Assembly (NCBI RefSeq): GCF_007655135.1
Contig: NC_045129.1
Span: 868,001 to 932,000 of the forward strand
Length of the DNA: 64,000 nucleotides
Direction: 5' to 3'
From: Punica granatum
Taxonomy: Eukaryota; Streptophyta; Magnoliopsida; Myrtales; Lythraceae
Shown: positions 24,665 to 34,369 of the stretch, piece by piece
Position numbering within the stretch: the first letter of the stretch is position 1
Layout of the letters: each line of letters begins with the position of its first letter
Made by a program: the position numbers and the translations under genes
The notes under the pieces: model-generated
Database searches by the model: none
What the model saw: the letters and a program-made list of their open reading frames with translations, nothing else
Told to the model about the DNA's origin: nothing

Positions 24665-24721
24665 GTTCAGTTCCCTCTCTCTCGCAGTCTATTCCTCCTC
24701 CTTCTATATTTTGTCCCCTTC

Positions 24722-24760
24722 TCTTCTTCTTCTTCTTCTTCTTCTTCTTCTTCTTCTTCA
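24722..24760. repeat. TTC microsatellite upstream of the MIR156 hairpin
   Basis: About 12 TTC units on the plus strand, GAA on the transcribed strand, within the predicted leader of pri-miR156. Confidence 0.9.
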
Positions 24761-25021
24761 CCCTCCACCTTCTCTGACGAAAATAGATCTCTGCTCAAAT
24801 GGGGGAATTCTCTGCATTGACCCATTGAAAAAAGGGTTCCGGAATCAGAACACTCTGCAGCTAAACTTGGTCTACCTTCCTCCACTTCCAGAGATGATGA
24901 TGCATGATGCGTGATGATGCCTGATGATGATGATATTATGTAAGTTGCACAAGAATCACACAAGACGAGAGAGAGAGAGCTGAGACCAGAGAGTGAGAGA
25001 GAGAGATGATGAAACAAAAGC

Positions 25022-25031
25022 AGATATATAG
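25022..25031 (-). promoter_or_regulatory. Candidate TATA box of MIR156
   Basis: Minus strand reads CTATATATCT, followed about 30 nt downstream by a CT-rich stretch that would form the start of the transcript at about 24990-25000. The hairpin would then lie some 330 nt into the transcript. Further TATA-like DNA at 25080-25140 is an alternative. Confidence 0.5.
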
Positions 25032-25141
25032 CATAGGGCACAACACAGAGACAGCCCCGCTCTCTCTCTTCCAGGCTTCCAGCTCATTATTCATATATAT
25101 CTTATTATAAGGAACTCATATATATATACATATATATAGAA

Positions 25142-26270
25142 AACGGCGAGGACTCCCGGCCCCCCGCCCTCCCTATCTCTCTCTCTCTCTCTCTCTCACT
25201 CCCTCCTCAAGCATCCTCTTGTGCGATTTCATCCCTTTTGCACATCACCGAGCGCATCTAAAACGGATAGTGAGGCGCTCTTTGACTTTTTCACTTTTCA
25301 AGATCACAGCTCGATTAAAAAGCTCTCTTTTTTAAAAAGAAATCCGGACAGTAACATATATATATATATATATATATCCATTCGCTTTAGGAGTGCGAAC
25401 TCAATTGATAACTCGGACGGTAATTAGTTTTCCACTTACCCGCATGTGCTGTGCTGTCTAAAGTGACTTATTACGCCGCTGTAAGTCATCGAATAATCTC
25501 AAGTTGCCGCCCGCATAATTGATGGCCAGAAACGGTTACGTACATTGTGGTCATCATGTACTAGATCGACTGTGCTATATATATTGCGCGCCCGAGTGAA
25601 TCTGTCTGTCAATATTTGTTTTGGTGTTGAATAGATTTGTCTTTTACGATGGCTTTTTGAGTTTTGCTCCCGAAAGTTGTGAACGTGTCCAGAGGTGAGT
25701 GGTCGGGAGTTGCAAGTAAATGGCAAATGAAGTTGAGTGCAGCGAAGAGGAGTGGGGAGACGTTTGACTTCCGGGGAATGGACTCGTCGCCCTAATTAAG
25801 CCTAATTACGTTCATGGATGGACGGACGGACGACGGACGGGAAGCTTCTGGATTTGACTGACAAGAGGACGACTTTTTTGGGGGGCCGTTGGATTCATTA
25901 ACTATGTCGGTCTCGCTGTCGGGCTCGATATCTATGGCTAAGGTCAACTAAAGCCAACCAAGGACGCTGGCCCCCAAAACAAATTTTTTTTTTTACTGTT
26001 GATTCAATCTGATTTAGACATCACTGTTTACGTGCAACTTGCATATGCATGAGATGAAGCATTTGCATATGATGTTATACAGAATTAATGGTCCAGCGTA
26101 ATATAAAATGTACCTTAATATTCTAATGGATAATTTTAACTGTCCCCCTTGTTTAGTTTGATGGAGATATTTTATACGACAACTGCTTCTCGTTATGCAA
26201 TTCATTACTTGAGACGCAATCATGTGTCTTGGAACAAGGACACTGTGTGCGACATCCACAAGGAGCTAAT
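25142..26270. other. MIR156 upstream region and spacer
   Basis: Contains a CT microsatellite at about 25175-25197, a TA repeat at 25355-25378 and no recognisable gene. Confidence 0.55.
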
Positions 26271-26344
26271 CAAAGGTATATATTATTGGGGCGATTTCTC
26301 TTCTATATGGATGATGGTTTTTAGGATTTTAGGATGAGGGCAGG

Positions 26345-26483
26345 TGTTGAAGGTAATCTCACATGAAAAAGTTGAGAGAAAATCAATTGGTTTATAAGAG
26401 ACAATGGTCTAGCAATATAGTCTTAAGTTTTTAAGTTGCGAATAGACCCGAATCCAAAATAGGCATGTGAATTTTTCCTAACA
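26345..26483 (+). mobile_element. TRIM LTR-A
   Basis: About 139 bp, TGTTGAAGGTAATC to CCTAACA, preceded by the polypurine tract gatgagggcagg. Closely similar to LTR-D at 30533. Confidence 0.75.
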
Positions 26484-26547
26484 AGTGTTTAAGAGCACGT
26501 GACAACATGTAGGCAAAAATAGGCTACACGTTGCACGTGAGAACTAA

Positions 26548-26689
26548 TGTTGGGAATTATAATCCGACATTGAAAAAAATAAAAAAAACAACCGTTGATT
26601 TATATGAGACTTAAGTACTGACACTTATCAGTTTGAGTTTTTAAGTGGATATGGGCCCAAGTTCGTATAAGCTCAATAGAAATTTAACA
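26548..26689 (+). mobile_element. TRIM LTR-B
   Basis: About 142 bp, TGTTGGGAATTATAATC to TTTAACA, followed directly by a PBS-like GGGTATCAGAGC at 26690-26701. It forms a complete small TRIM with LTR-C (26548-27122, 575 bp). Confidence 0.75.
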
Positions 26690-26982
26690 GGGTATCAGAG
26701 CAGATTAGACTTCTGCGCTTGTGTGGGGACTCACACTACACCAGGTCTGAGTATGGAACTTGAAGCCAGTGAAGTCCGAGTCGAAAAGTGGAAGCCCGGC
26801 TTGCAATTGGTTTGACCTCCCTCGCCCGAGTGTGGAAGAGAAAGCTCACCTTGAGGTAGTTAAGGTCCGAGTCCGGAAGAAATGAGAACTTGGTTCAAGG
26901 TAAGTTGGCGGGTGTTTATGTATTCACGCGGCACGTGTAGGTAAAGGGTGAGAAAGACCACATGGTGCTACATGAGGGCGGG

Positions 26983-27122
26983 TGTTGAGAGAGATTGTTC
27001 CACACGGAAAAATTAAAGAGAAATTCGCGGGTTTATAAGAGATTGGAATTCACAACCTACCAGCTCGAGTTTTTGAATTGGATATGAACAAAATCGCTTA
27101 TAGTCTCAGTGAGTATTTTACA
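26983..27122 (+). mobile_element. TRIM LTR-C
   Basis: About 140 bp, TGTTGAGAGAG to TTTTACA, preceded by gagggcggg and followed at once by TGGTATCAGAGC. Confidence 0.8.
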
Positions 27123-27134
27123 TGGTATCAGAGC
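27123..27134 (+). promoter_or_regulatory. Primer binding site, initiator tRNA-Met type
   Basis: TGGTATCAGAGC is the complement of the 3' end of initiator tRNA-Met, the standard primer of plant Copia elements. Confidence 0.85.
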
Positions 27135-29596
27135 CTCGGGTTAGAGAAGTTTGAGTTTTTTGGTGTTTTCGAGATTGAGGAGTCTACGAATCTATGTTCA
27201 ATGGAACTCTCAGATGGAGGATCTTCTATTTTGCAGGGACTTGTACAATCCCATTGAAGGGAATTCGGCGAAACAAAAAGATAAGGATGACAAGGCTTAA
27301 GAATGCGCAAATCGGAAGACTATTGGTTTGATTCGGCAATTGATAGACAATAGTATTTATCATTATGTTGCTCAGGAAACAAATGCGAAAGTTTTGTGGG
27401 ATAAGTTGGCAAATCTCTATGCGAGGAAAACACCGCTAAATATGGTCTTTCTCGTGAAGAAGCTTGTTCATCTCCGTTACTGGGATAGTGATGATATGAC
27501 TGTACACATGAATAATTTCCAAGATATTGTTAATTAGTTGACAAACTTAGAGATAATATTACTCAATGAGTTACAGACTTGTCTACTTTTAGGGACTCTA
27601 CTGGATAACTGAGACACACTTCTGGTTGCATTGAGCAATTATACATCATATGGAAAGCTATCATTGGTCATGATGACAGACAGTTTATTTAATGATGAGT
27701 GTAGAAGAAAAGGCTATGGAATTTCCATTCGGTATGAACCTTTGGTTACTGAACAACGGGGGAGAAGTCAAAGCAGAAATTCCACTTTTAAGCATGGTAA
27801 CTCACGTGACAAATAGGCTATATCAAAGTCGAAGACGAGGAAATGAGTCACTTGCTATCACTGTGGCAAAGCAGGACACTACAAAAGAGATTGTAGGGCT
27901 CTAAAGAGGAATCAGAATGGCAATGATGAGAGTAAAGAGGAAGATGACATTGCAGCAGTGGCATCTGATTAAGAGACCCACATTGTTTGTGATGAAGCTT
28001 ATGTGAATCTCACATGTCAGGATTCTACTTAGGTTACAGATATAGGTGCCTTGTTTCATGTCACTCCTCATCGGGATTTCTTCTTATCTTACACTATTGG
28101 GGACTATGGCTATGTGAGAATGGGAAATGGACAGTCATGCAAGATTGTCGGTATTGGTGATGTTTGTCTAGAAACCGAGCTTCGCTGCAAGTTGCTTTTG
28201 AATAAGGTTAAGCATGTTCCAAAAATTCACCTTAACCTAATTTTGACGTGTAAGCTTGATGATGAATGCTACAATAACGAATTTAGTAATGGGAGATGGA
28301 AGCTCTCCAAGGGTTCGTTGATTGTAGCACGGAGTCAGAAGACCAACACTCTCTACAGGATGTATGCCAGGTACAACTCCGGTCAGGTTAATATTGTTGA
28401 TTATTATCCTATCGAACTATGGTACAAGAGACTTGAGCATATCAGCGAGAAAAATATTCACATTCATGCTAAAAAACAGTTTTTACCTATCAAAGGTATG
28501 CACTTGAGCACTTGTGATTATTGCTTAGTTGGTAAGCAGAGAAGAGTTTCTTTTGTTAGAAATCATCCCTCTAGATACAATAATATACTTGATCTTGTGC
28601 ATATTGACGTTTCTTTCATGTCAGATAGATCTCTTGGTGGTGCTTTCTATTTTGTGACATTTATTTATGATCACTCCAGGAAGTTTTGTATTTATCCTAT
28701 GAGAACTAAAGATCAAGTGACTGAGATTTTCAAGAACTTCCATGTAGCAGTGGAAAGAGAAACGGGCATGAAGTTGAAATGTGCAGAGCTGATAATGGTG
28801 GTGAGTACAATGGTCCTTTCGAGAACTATTGCAAGACTCATGGGATCAAACCTGAGAAGACAGTACTGAAGACACCACAGTAGAATGGGCTTGCAGAGAG
28901 GATGAATCGCACAATTGTTGAGAGGGTTCGTTGTATGCTTTCTTAGGCGAAACTATCTAAGTTTTTTTGGGGCGAGGCAATGAAAACAACGGTTGATCTT
29001 ATTAATATTACACCGTCAGTTGCACTTGATGGAGATGTACCCCAGCAAGCATGGACCGGCAAGGAAGTATTGTACAAGTATCTCAGAATCTTTGAGTTTA
29101 GGGCATCTGTTCACATTTCTCGAGATGAAAGATCGAAACTCGATACTAAGGCAAAACAATGCATCTTCTTGAGTAATGCACATGAAGAATTCGGGTATAG
29201 TTTTTGGGACCCTAATAGCACGAAGATCATCAGGAGTAGGGATGTTGTGTTCTTTGAGGACCAGACAATCAAGGATTTGCAAAAGTTAAAGAAGACTAGA
29301 GTAAGCAGTCCTCACGAGATCTCTATTCTATACCGGTTGATGTAGAACATCGAGTGAAAGAGGTACCTGGTAAGTACGAAGAAACCATGACTGGGGGTGA
29401 GATTCATCAAGTAGATGATGATGTGACTGGGGATGATACAGGCTCGCAGTTGCAGTTAGAGACTACAAATAATCTACCTAGAAGATCTAACAGAGTAAGA
29501 CAACATTCTACACGATATTCGCCTCATGAGTATATGTTACTGACTGATAGGGGAGCACCTCCAAATATAGCCGGTATATTCGAAGCCTCCAAATAA
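27135..29596 (+). pseudogene. Broken Copia polyprotein (gag, protease, integrase), reverse transcriptase deleted
   Basis: Several frames with stops and shifts carry Copia domains in order. Gag matches LWDKLANLYARKTPLNMVFL near 27400. A CCHC zinc knuckle is coded at 27853-27894, immediately after an in-frame TGA. The protease site reads DIGA instead of DSGA at 28039. The pre-integrase region (28416-28560) has lost its first His (WYKRLEH) and keeps CDYC. The integrase core starts at about 28590; a shift near 28780 moves the DNGGEY segment out of frame, and the conserved PQ.NG site has a stop near 28880. The last frame ends with the RRSNR.R..STRYSPHEYMLL region that normally precedes reverse transcriptase, then stops at 29596. 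Reverse transcriptase and RNase H are absent. Not functional. Confidence 0.88.
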
Positions 29597-29598
29597 TT

Positions 29599-30253
29599 GG
29601 GAAGGGGAGTTTGTGGGGTATCCCTCCAATTTGAAGGAAGTCGGGCTTAAATTGTGTTGGGCTTTAATAGGCCCAAGCACCTACTTTTTTTAGGGTTAAT
29701 TTTTCAGCTAACTAGCTGGAGATTAGCAGCAGAACAGCTTCAGATCAAAATAGAAGGAGGCCGTTGATCTGCAGAACAGATGAGAATTCAGTGGGCAGTG
29801 CACAGGGCGAGGTCAAACCCCGATCATAAGGGCAAACAAACTCCGATTGAGACGAAACTTTGGCAACGGCTTCACCACACATGGGGTTAAGTTCTGAACA
29901 GTCAAAATTTCTATTCGAGCTTTATAGGTGCTATTTCAACTAACTCTGTAATCCACCCGTTGTGGGTAACGAGTTTCGGTATTTGGGTGATCCAAGAGAG
30001 CGTGTCTCTTGATTTTGGTGGATCCAAGGGCATGTCCTTGATGAAAAACATTGTGCAATCTTCATTCATAGTGAATCGTTGATTCGGAGTCGATCCCATA
30101 GTTTTTCCTCACATCGGGATTTTTCACATAAAATTCTTGGTATTTTTTTCCTTTATTGCTTATTTGATTAGTTCCTATCTCGATTACACTAGTAGGGGAA
30201 GAAGACTAAATTGACTAATCGCTGCGTTGTTGTCGAGCACACCCTTCTTAATA
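29599..30253 (+). mobile_element. Copia LTR with polypurine tract
   Basis: Polypurine tract GGGAAGGGGAG at 29599-29609 is followed by TGTGGGGTATCCC at 29612. The segment runs about 640 bp and ends just before the PBS-like TGGTATCAGAAC at 30256-30267. The 3' half has the 'ttcttggtatttttttcctt' and 'ctagtaggggaagaag' stretches usual near Tnt1-type Copia LTR ends. It has no similarity to the 140-bp LTRs around it and there is no matching copy upstream of the Copia interior. Confidence 0.75.
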
Positions 30254-30532
30254 AGTGGTATCAGAACCCAAGGTAACGATCTTAGGGAAGCGCACACGCA
30301 TATGCGTGGAAATTCACGCCACACCAAGACCCAAATGTGGAACTCATGGCTAGTGAATGGCCTAATAATTGGTATCTGAGTTCGGAAGTGGAAACCCGGC
30401 TCGAAATTAGTTGTGTCCAGTGTGTTGCTTGCCGTCGTATCACAAGGACTATGACGAAATCCTCCACATAGTCGAAAGTAATGAGAATTGTTGGGACGAT
30501 TTCTCTCCTATATGGATAATTGTGAGGGCGGG

Positions 30533-30671
30533 TGTTGAAGGTAATCTCACGTGAAAAAGTTGAGATAAAATCAATAAATTTTTAAAAGACAATGGTCTAA
30601 CAACTTATTGACTTAAGTTTTTGAGTTGCGAATAGATCGGAATTCGAATTAGACCTGTTGATTTTTCCTAA
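30533..30671 (+). mobile_element. TRIM LTR-D
   Basis: Starts TGTTGAAGGTAATCTCAC after gagggcggg and matches LTR-A over about 140 bp; the terminal CA is lost. Confidence 0.75.
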
Positions 30672-30680
30672 AATATGTAT

Positions 30681-32150
30681 TGCGGCTTCCTTTGTATTAT
30701 GAAAGAAGTGCGTAGGACACACATAGATACTTATTGAATGGCCAGAAATTACCTTTGTTCGAGTCAATGGTAGGTAGATAAAGGAAAAAAATAATAGAAA
30801 TATATCGTTCAAAAAGCTCGTCATCTCCACTAGCTGATAATGATACTGTGTGTGCATCTCAGTGGATGTCCCCTCCAAAATAGTAAAATCAATCGGTGCA
30901 ATATGTATGTATATGGCACCTTCCAATTGGTAGACCACCACATTAAAATTTAACTCGACACACCAATAATATTGTCAAACCTTCGTAGTTCGTACACACA
31001 TGCTATAGTCCCCCCATTTGTATTCGTCACAGCGCATATATACATACATATATATATATAGTCTCTGCTTATGAATACGCAGACAAGTTGGATAAAAATC
31101 ATCCAATCCAACTGTCTCACATCTCATAGCGTAGCAGCTGGTAGAAGATTTTGATTTCTCGAAATAATGGCGGTGACGACTAGTGAATTCAATCGTATAT
31201 GAGTTACATTACATATATGTGTTTCACGATGAGACGTGTACACATTCATACATATATATATATGGATGGAACGAGGGCTGGGTTGAAAGAGATCGAGCAC
31301 GCGCATGCCCTCGAAATTATGGATTAATTATTGCTAGATTAACTATATAATTACCTATCAGTGGGATGGGACCTCTATCGGCCCCACTAGCTAGTTAATT
31401 AATTAGTATATCGGTCGCTAATTCCAACATATATATAGTCCAATCTCGGAGGGCTGTCTAGGGTCCAGAATTGCAGCTAAAGTCATTATATCGCCACTCG
31501 GAGGGTTCTCATTTAAAACAACCTCTGTCGTTTTATGCTGCATGAATCCACAATATCCTTGGTAATTGTAAATTATGTTATCCTATGTTCGCGTACCATA
31601 TATATATATATATATAATAACATCATCTACTTGCCTGGATTCCGATGAAAATATATAAAATATAAAGTCGCGGTTGAATATATGTATGTTTACCCCTACT
31701 GTACCCTTTTGGAATCATTTTATCGTAAAGGAACTTCTCTGTATCTCTGCTTTGAAGGACAACCGAAGCCCAAACATTAGAGGGAACCGAAAAACTGATT
31801 GCTCCGCTGATACCGGTGATGGAATTCGGAAAAAACAATGTCCCCCATCGGTCGGCAGAAGCACCTTCGATTGTCACTAGAGAAAATAGACGATTAACAG
31901 TTTCTATGCTAAGATGAAGTGAAGTATACACTTCTTTTTCTGAGAAAATTTTAGATGATCGTATCTCAAATAATATAGTGAGGAAGAATCAATAAAAATT
32001 CTTTAATAAAAAATAATTATAGCAATTATCTGAGTGATTAGTATCAAATCCCTAATTTCATGCAATTTGATCGGTGCTTCCTTACGTCACGGGCGAGTAT
32101 ATATCAGCAAACGGATTCCCGCTGTGACTGATACCTCTCTATCGAACTTA
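30681..32150. other. Intergenic region
   Basis: No gene is supported. TA repeats occur near 31043-31061, 31250-31263 and 31600-31616. Confidence 0.55.
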
Positions 32151-32152
32151 TG

Positions 32153-32248
32153 AGCCCATGAAGTTCAAGTATGGGCCTAATCTTTGGCAATATCAATATT
32201 AAGGCCGAGGGCTAAGTTGGCCCAAGAAGCCGAACAAGGCCCGGCCCA
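32153..32248. promoter_or_regulatory. Cluster of four site II (TGGGCY) elements upstream of COA6
   Basis: TGGGCC/T in either orientation at 32153-32158, 32172-32177, 32219-32224 and 32243-32248, 100-195 bp before the start codon. Site II elements bind TCP factors and are enriched in promoters of plant mitochondrial respiratory genes (established). No clear TATA box is present, which fits a housekeeping promoter. Confidence 0.6.
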
Positions 32249-32347
32249 TGGAGAAACGTAATATTCTTTATCGCGGGGGAAAGCACGAGCAGCGTCAGAC
32301 TGTTATCTGGTGTCGTCTTCTTCATCACGTTCTTCTCCCACGCAGCA

Positions 32348-33316
32348 ATGGCTGCAGAGACCTACGCCATGAAGAACCCTGAAAAGATCCACGCAGACGT
32401 CCTCCTCAATGCCAGAGAAGCTTGCTACAAGGTCGCTCGTCTTCCTAATTCCTTCGGCACGGGAGCTCAAGACTCTTTCCCTCGTCCTTTATGCTGTCTT
32501 ACATTTCTGAGGAATGTGCATTGGTTCTGATTCACAGGCTCGTGATGCTTTCTACGAATGTCTGGAGAAGCAATCCGACAAGAAGCCGACGGAGATTGGA
32601 TCTGTTGGGCTCTTATACCCTGCTGAGTGCAAGAAATCGAGGGCAGAGTTTGTCAAACAGTGCCGAGCTTCTTGGGTATGTGTCAACCGATTTTTTCAGC
32701 TCGAAGAAATGTAAAGAAATATTGTTAAACAGTGGCCGCCTGAGCTTAATTTTCAGTCCGAAAGAAGTGAAACTGATGTTGTCCCCCCCGACTTTCCAAT
32801 TTCATAGAACCAGTGGGAAGTAGTAGTTAGCTAGAGTTGAGATTGGAAAGTTCTGCTCCGTTTGCTATTCATCCATGTCAGGTGGAGTTATCCAATTATT
32901 GCACCATTTTGTTGCTGTAACCGAGCTGGAGCAAAACTCAGGCAGTTTAGGACCATCAAAAGGGCAGATCAGTGTAGTATTAACAGGCATATGAGGCAAA
33001 ATTCAATCGTCTTTAAGAGATTTTAGGCCTCGTTGTGGATGCATTCCTTATGGTATATACCTTTCGGTGCGTCGATGATACAGTTTCTCTCAGCTCCACC
33101 TTCAAGGATTGTATTGACATTATGTTCTGTGATGGTCTGGAGTTTTGATTAAGATTTTTTTGGGTTTTGATTCCTTTTCTGGGTGAAATTCAGGTGAAGC
33201 ATTTTGATCGGCTGTATTGTAGAAACAAGACGGTGCAGAGACTTCTGGACGATAAGGATTCGAAGCGAGGTCCTATGTCTCTTCCACAACCTTACACTTT
33301 CAAACCTACTAATTGA
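32348..33316 (+). CDS. COA6: Cytochrome c oxidase assembly factor 6 (COA6-like, CHCH protein)
   Basis: Three exons, 32348-32431, 32538-32675 and 33194-33316, join in frame to 114 residues with GT-AG introns. The product has the COA6 signature of a CX9C pair (Cys26/Cys36) and a CX10C pair (Cys59/Cys70), plus 'VKHFDR.YC.NK' and the plant C-terminus SLPQPYTFKPT. COA6 acts in the mitochondrial intermembrane space in copper delivery to COX2 during complex IV assembly (knowledge from yeast and human; Arabidopsis At5g58005 is annotated as a COX VIb family protein). The CHCH fold is imported through the Mia40 disulfide relay, so no cleavable presequence is expected, and none is seen. Reading through the first intron gives a misleading 60-codon frame. 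Confidence 0.93.
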
Positions 33317-34130
33317 AATGCTCGGAATTCAAGGTGAGGTGAGTGTACTTCAGTCGTTCTTGATGAACCATTGATAGATTTGTTTTTTTTTTTTCTTTTT
33401 GGCCTCGAACCAGTGATAGATTTGAAGCTGCAATCTCACAAAAAGTGCTGTTACTCGAGTTTCCATGTAGATGGTTTAGGTTAGCAAATAGAACATGTTA
33501 CGGAATTAGAGGATTGAGGTCCTGCTGGGTCTGTGCCTTGAAAAAATAAAAGGGGGTTCTGTACCGACATTGGGCATAGGGTAGGAGTGACGGAGCTGAA
33601 TCCTCATTTTTCAGTCTTGCAGATGACAAGAACCCTTGTTGAGGACAAAATCTAATGGAAACATTGTTTGGTTTATTGCATTAGCTGCTGTTACCTTATT
33701 TACCAGTTTCAGTGCCGAGTTCCCTGTTTCTTCTGTTACTTGCTCCAGTCGATCTGCTTTTTGATCACATATAGGTTTCTTAGCAGATGCAAAATACTAG
33801 TGAGAAACCTCTGCACAGGTTTAGATCAACCCTTTTTTTGTGCCCTCTTGCTGAAATTGGGATTCTTTGTTCTTTTGGGCTTTGTCAGCTATAGGATTTG
33901 CAACCAAGTAAATGAAATGTATTTAGACCAATAAAATTCTTCATAGCCTCACGGAAGACTTGCCTCCGACTAATATCGACTCGACCAAAGTCTCTGTCTT
34001 TGGTATAGGATCGGTGAATGTGTTACAGTGGAGACAGATCAGACGATTGGCTTGGAAACCACAGGAGGGTTTTGAATGAATCCCATTACGAATTCCGAAA
34101 TTGATCCAGCTTAAGATGATCCAGTCCATA
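33317..34130. other. 3' flank of COA6
   Basis: Probable 3' UTR and spacer; AATAAA occurs at 33930-33935. The frame at 33668-33934 is hydrophobic but unrecognised. Confidence 0.45.
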
Positions 34131-34139
34131 ATGAGGTAA

Positions 34140-34358
34140 GGCCCAAGCTAGTTAGGCTCATAATATTAGCTGCGGGCTTCACGATCGTCAGTGGGCTTTC
34201 GGAGCCGGATATTTGTTATCATGAGAGGGGGTCCCTGACAGTAATTATGGGCTTTGTTTGCTTCATAAGAGCTCTGGGCCTGACCTAGAAGTAGAGACGG
34301 AAGGCCCATGTGACGTAGTTTATATAGCTTGTAAACCAACGATTATTGTTCTGGCCCA
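34140..34358. promoter_or_regulatory. Orphan cluster of six site II elements with a TATA box
   Basis: TGGGCC/T in either orientation at 34140, 34192, 34248, 34275, 34303 and 34353, with TGACGTA at 34311 and TTTATATAG at 34319-34327. This is promoter-like composition, but no coding exon is recognisable on either side for more than 1 kb. Confidence 0.4.
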
Positions 34359-34369
34359 TTTAATAACTG

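Larger units (their letters stand above)
24577..24668 (-). ncRNA. MIR156: MIR156 precursor hairpin
   Basis: The minus strand contains the exact 20-nt miR156, UGACAGAAGAGAGUGAGCAC, at 24664-24645 on the 5' arm, and the matching 22-nt star sequence at 24602-24581 on the 3' arm. The arms form a near-continuous stem that extends into the loop region (cacgcag/ctgcgtg, atagctatg/catagct). Arm choice and loop sequence are typical of land-plant MIR156. miR156 silences SPL transcription factors and keeps plants in the juvenile phase (established). Position between CIPK6 and an LRL bHLH gene matches Arabidopsis MIR156B as I remember it, so it is probably the orthologue of that locus. Confidence 0.97.
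22900..25000 (-). other. Probable primary transcript region of MIR156 with exon-like segments
   Basis: Downstream of the MIR156 hairpin on the minus strand are segments bounded by good splice signals: one begins after TTTGCAG at 23416 and runs to about 23270, another lies between an AG near 23117 and CAATTTCAG|GTAATG at 23050. None has a convincing open frame. Plant pri-miRNAs are often spliced in their 3' part, so these may be non-coding exons of pri-miR156. This is inference; they could also belong to another non-coding RNA. The interval includes a (TA) repeat at 23637-23662. Confidence 0.4.
26270..30680 (+). mobile_element. Chimeric TRIM array containing a Copia unit
   Basis: In order on the plus strand: TRIM internal end and polypurine tract, LTR-A, LTR-B, primer binding site (PBS), TRIM interior, polypurine tract, LTR-C, PBS, Copia interior without reverse transcriptase, polypurine tract, Copia LTR, PBS-like site, TRIM interior, polypurine tract, LTR-D. 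TRIM LTRs are about 140 bp, start TGTTG and (A-C) end CA. The TRIM interior pieces at 26702-26973 and 30268-30521 share 'actcac.c.acacca' and 'gtggaa.cccggct'. Both element types use a tRNA-Met-type PBS. See the findings for the proposed origin. Confidence 0.8.

Noticed and set aside
24480..25041. Several 60-144 codon frames around the MIR156 hairpin
   Set aside because: They are built from GA and TTC microsatellites and overlap the microRNA stem; no protein family.
33668..33934. 88-codon hydrophobic frame downstream of COA6
   Set aside because: No family signature and lies in the 3' flank; composition is T-rich, which yields Phe/Leu codons by chance.
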